A stretch of 6,167 nucleotides of DNA from an uncultured Clostridia bacterium (GTDB taxonomy: Bacteria > Bacillota > Clostridia > TANB77 > CAG-508), in NCBI GenBank assembly GCA_934122385.1, contig CAKOWP010000060.1, forward strand, positions 1 to 6,167, written 5' to 3'. The translations under genes and the position numbers were made by a program. Each line of letters begins with the position of its first letter. Positions within the stretch are counted from its first letter, which is position 1. The notes beneath the pieces are model-generated. The model made no database searches. It was given only the letters and a program-made list of their open reading frames with translations, and was not told the DNA's origin. This document shows, piece after piece, positions 4,995 to 6,167 of the stretch.

Positions 4995-5435
4995 CTATTC
5001 TTCTGAATCGTCATTATGGTGATTGTTATTAGTAAATTGCATTGAATAATACCAAACAACAGCAATTATAGCAATAGCTGCAACACCTAAAATAATCCAT
5101 GTCCATGCATTAGAAGACATTCCCATAACTGTATTTTCTGTTGATGTTCTTCTTGCGGAATAATTATTTGTAGCTCCTGCAGAAGAAAAAATTCCATTAT
5201 TCATCTTGTCTTCACCTTTAGACATTTTGTTTTCTGTACCGCCAGTTACATCTTTTGATGTATTGGAAATATCTAATGCTGCATTTTCAACTGTATTTTC
5301 CACACCACCTACAAAATTTCTTATATCATTTGTAGCGGTATTTAAAACTGTATTTCCATCATTTGCAAAACAAATTGAAAAAGAAAATATGGCAAAAACA
5401 GCAACTACTAAAGAAACAAAAATTTTCTTGTTCAT
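4995..5435 (-). CDS. Secreted membrane-anchored protein of unknown function (146 aa)
   Basis: I do not recognise a named family. Residues 1-24 form a clear signal peptide (MNKK, hydrophobic core, then SICFA before NDG). Residues 25-108 are polar, rich in Asn, Thr, Ser and Gly, with a probably helical, amphipathic stretch (about 34-66: ATNDIRNFVGGVENTVENAA and onward). A second hydrophobic helix (about 111-130, WTWIILGVAAIAIIAVVWYY) is followed by a short His/Asp/Glu-rich tail. The expected topology is an extracellular domain tethered by a C-terminal helix, with the tail inside. There is no LPXTG motif and no lipobox. The start is set by AAAGGAGG 8 bases before the ATG; an earlier in-frame ATG 30 codons upstream has no ribosome binding site. 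Its neighbour on the same strand has the same architecture, but a terminator separates the two. A structural or sensing role at the envelope is a guess. Confidence 0.8.
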   Translation of the reverse strand: MNKKIFVSLVVAVFAIFSFSICFANDGNTVLNTATNDIRNFVGGVENTVENAALDISNTSKDVTGGTENKMSKGEDKMNNGIFSSAGATNNYSARRTSTENTVMGMSSNAWTWIILGVAAIAIIAVVWYYSMQFTNNNHHNDDSEE

Positions 5436-5550
5436 TATAATTTCCTCCTTTAAATGTAAACAAAATAATTGATTTAAATTGATAAATCTAATAATATTAT
5501 TTAAAAATTTGGAGAAAATATACATACAAAAAATACCTATATAAAGTAAA

Positions 5551-5588
5551 AAAACTAAAATTTTCTTATTTTTGAAAACTTTAGTTTT
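5551..5588 (-). terminator. Terminator of the 126-aa membrane protein gene
   Basis: On the minus strand a 15-bp stem (5574-5588 with 5551-5565, one G-T wobble) surrounds an 8-base A-rich loop and is followed by a T run. It begins 5 bases after the stop codon at 5594-5596 and separates this gene from the next one on the strand. Confidence 0.82.
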
Positions 5589-5593
5589 GACTG

Positions 5594-5974
5594 TTAATTT
5601 TTTAATTTTATTAAAATTGCAATTGCTAGTAAAATTAAAAGAATACCAATAACTATTAAAAATATGTTTAAGATATTAGTTAAACTTAAATCAGCTGAAG
5701 AATTTAAATTTCCTGATTTAACAGTTGTAGATGTTACACTTGAAGAATTCTGAGAAGTATTTTGTGTTGCATTTCTACTAGAATTTGATGTTGTATCAGA
5801 ATAACCATAGTCTTCAGAATTATCTTCATCATAGCTTTGATTATCGTCTAGAGAAGAGTTACTTGAAGAATTTTCAGTTAAATTTAAATCAACAGATTTT
5901 ACAAAATTTGTGTTTATTAAAATAATTAATAAAAAGATTAAGACTATTGATATTATTTTTCTTAAACTTGTCAT
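5594..5974 (-). CDS. Small secreted membrane-anchored Ser/Asn-rich protein of unknown function (126 aa)
   Basis: I do not recognise a family. An N-terminal basic region and hydrophobic segment (about 6-21) look like a signal peptide, with possible cleavage after NFVKS (residue 27). Residues 28-96 are low-complexity, dominated by Ser, Asn, Asp and Thr, with an acidic patch (DDNQSYDEDNSEDYGYSD, 43-60); this resembles a disordered surface linker. A strongly hydrophobic helix (about 101-122) ends in KLKN. There is no LPXTG, so covalent sortase anchoring is not indicated. AAGGAGG lies 9 bases before the ATG. The gene has its own promoter and a 5' leader hairpin, and ends in its own terminator. It shares topology, though not clear sequence identity, with the next gene on the strand. 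Confidence 0.75.
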   Translation of the reverse strand: MTSLRKIISIVLIFLLIILINTNFVKSVDLNLTENSSSNSSLDDNQSYDEDNSEDYGYSDTTSNSSRNATQNTSQNSSSVTSTTVKSGNLNSSADLSLTNILNIFLIVIGILLILLAIAILIKLKN

Positions 5975-6009
5975 ATTGATTAACCTCCTTATGTTTTCAT
6001 TTGTTTTAA

Positions 6010-6037
6010 AGTAAATTTGTTAATAACCAAATTTACT
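6010..6037 (-). promoter_or_regulatory. Stem-loop at the 5' end of the 126-aa protein mRNA
   Basis: AGTAAATTTG (6010-6019) and CAAATTTACT (6028-6037) form a perfect 10-bp inverted repeat with an 8-base loop. The predicted transcription start on the minus strand is near 6039, so the stem would begin within a few bases of the mRNA 5' end, well upstream of the ribosome binding site (5984-5990). It could stabilise the mRNA or be a DNA operator. Confidence 0.5.
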
Positions 6038-6045
6038 ATATAGAT

Positions 6046-6074
6046 ATAATAACACAAAATTGAGTAACAGTCTA
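6046..6074 (-). promoter_or_regulatory. Promoter of the 126-aa membrane protein gene
   Basis: On the minus strand TAGACT (6069-6074) and TATTAT (6046-6051) are exactly 17 bases apart. The -35 matches consensus at 4 of 6 positions and the -10 at 5 of 6. The leader to the start codon is about 65 bases. Confidence 0.6.
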
Positions 6075-6095
6075 GAGAAAATTTAAAATATTATG

Positions 6096-6148
6096 AATAA
6101 TTTATGATATGATCACCCAGTAAAAATAATTTATGAAAAGTTCACCCC
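6096..6148. repeat. Tandem 24-bp direct repeat at the right edge
   Basis: Two units, 6096-6119 and 6125-6148, both begin AATAATTTATG and carry TCACCC near the end; they agree at 20 of 24 positions and are spaced 29 bases apart. They sit just upstream of a TATAAT box. They could be paired regulator sites or the internal repeats of a mobile element end; the window stops too early to tell. Confidence 0.55.
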
Positions 6149-6158
6149 ATGATATAAT
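6130..6158 (+). promoter_or_regulatory. Putative promoter of a rightward gene beyond the window
   Basis: TATAAT (6153-6158) has a weak TTTATG 17 bases upstream (6130-6135), inside the second direct repeat. GGAGG (6159-6163) follows at once, and the last three bases of the window are ATG. The 1-base spacing from GGAGG to that ATG is too short for a normal start, so the true start is probably further right. Confidence 0.4.
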
Positions 6159-6167
6159 GGAGGTATG

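Noticed and set aside
5206..5472. Plus-strand 88-codon ORF opposite the 146-aa protein gene
   Set aside because: It is antisense to a gene with a signal peptide and good ribosome binding site, and has no start signals of its own.
5436..5525. 30-residue extension of the 146-aa secreted protein
   Set aside because: No ribosome binding site before it, and it would bury the signal peptide; AAAGGAGG precedes the internal Met.
5860..5974. Sortase-anchored surface protein
   Set aside because: Neither of the two secreted proteins has an LPXTG-like motif before its C-terminal hydrophobic helix.

Overview
The window is an AT-rich stretch of low-GC Firmicutes DNA, most likely from a clostridial, gut-type anaerobe. 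Evidence: strong AAGGAGG ribosome binding sites on most genes, A/T-ending codons, a DUF1540 protein, a clostridial-type class II fructose-bisphosphate aldolase, and gene ends separated by short AT-rich hairpin terminators. Species cannot be assigned from sequence alone.

Layout, left to right: the last 50 codons of an ABC exporter (+), followed by a short GGGGACGGTTCT-type palindromic repeat; a bidirectional terminator; a 53-aa DUF1540 Cys protein (-); an interspersed repeat copy; a membrane-anchored VanY-like M15 peptidase (+) convergent with a Prx6-type peroxiredoxin (-), with a shared terminator; a GNAT acetyltransferase (+) divergent from the peroxiredoxin; a 234-bp long palindromic element that runs into the end of the GNAT gene; fba (+) with a near-consensus promoter; smpB (-), convergent with fba and sharing a terminator whose stem includes the smpB stop codon; two small secreted or membrane-anchored proteins of unknown function (-), each separately transcribed; and at the right edge a promoter-like sequence with 24-bp direct repeats that probably drives a rightward gene outside the window.

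No multi-gene system is visible. The genes are mostly single-gene transcription units with housekeeping roles (glycolysis, trans-translation, peroxide defence, wall metabolism). The intergenic DNA holds the most interest. A palindromic, MITE-like repeat has perfect 49-bp outer arms, supplies the last four codons and the stop of the GNAT gene, and has a second half-length copy (about 88% identical over 107 bp) 2.7 kb away. The two adjacent surface proteins share an unusual architecture: signal peptide, polar low-complexity stretch, then a C-terminal membrane helix without LPXTG.
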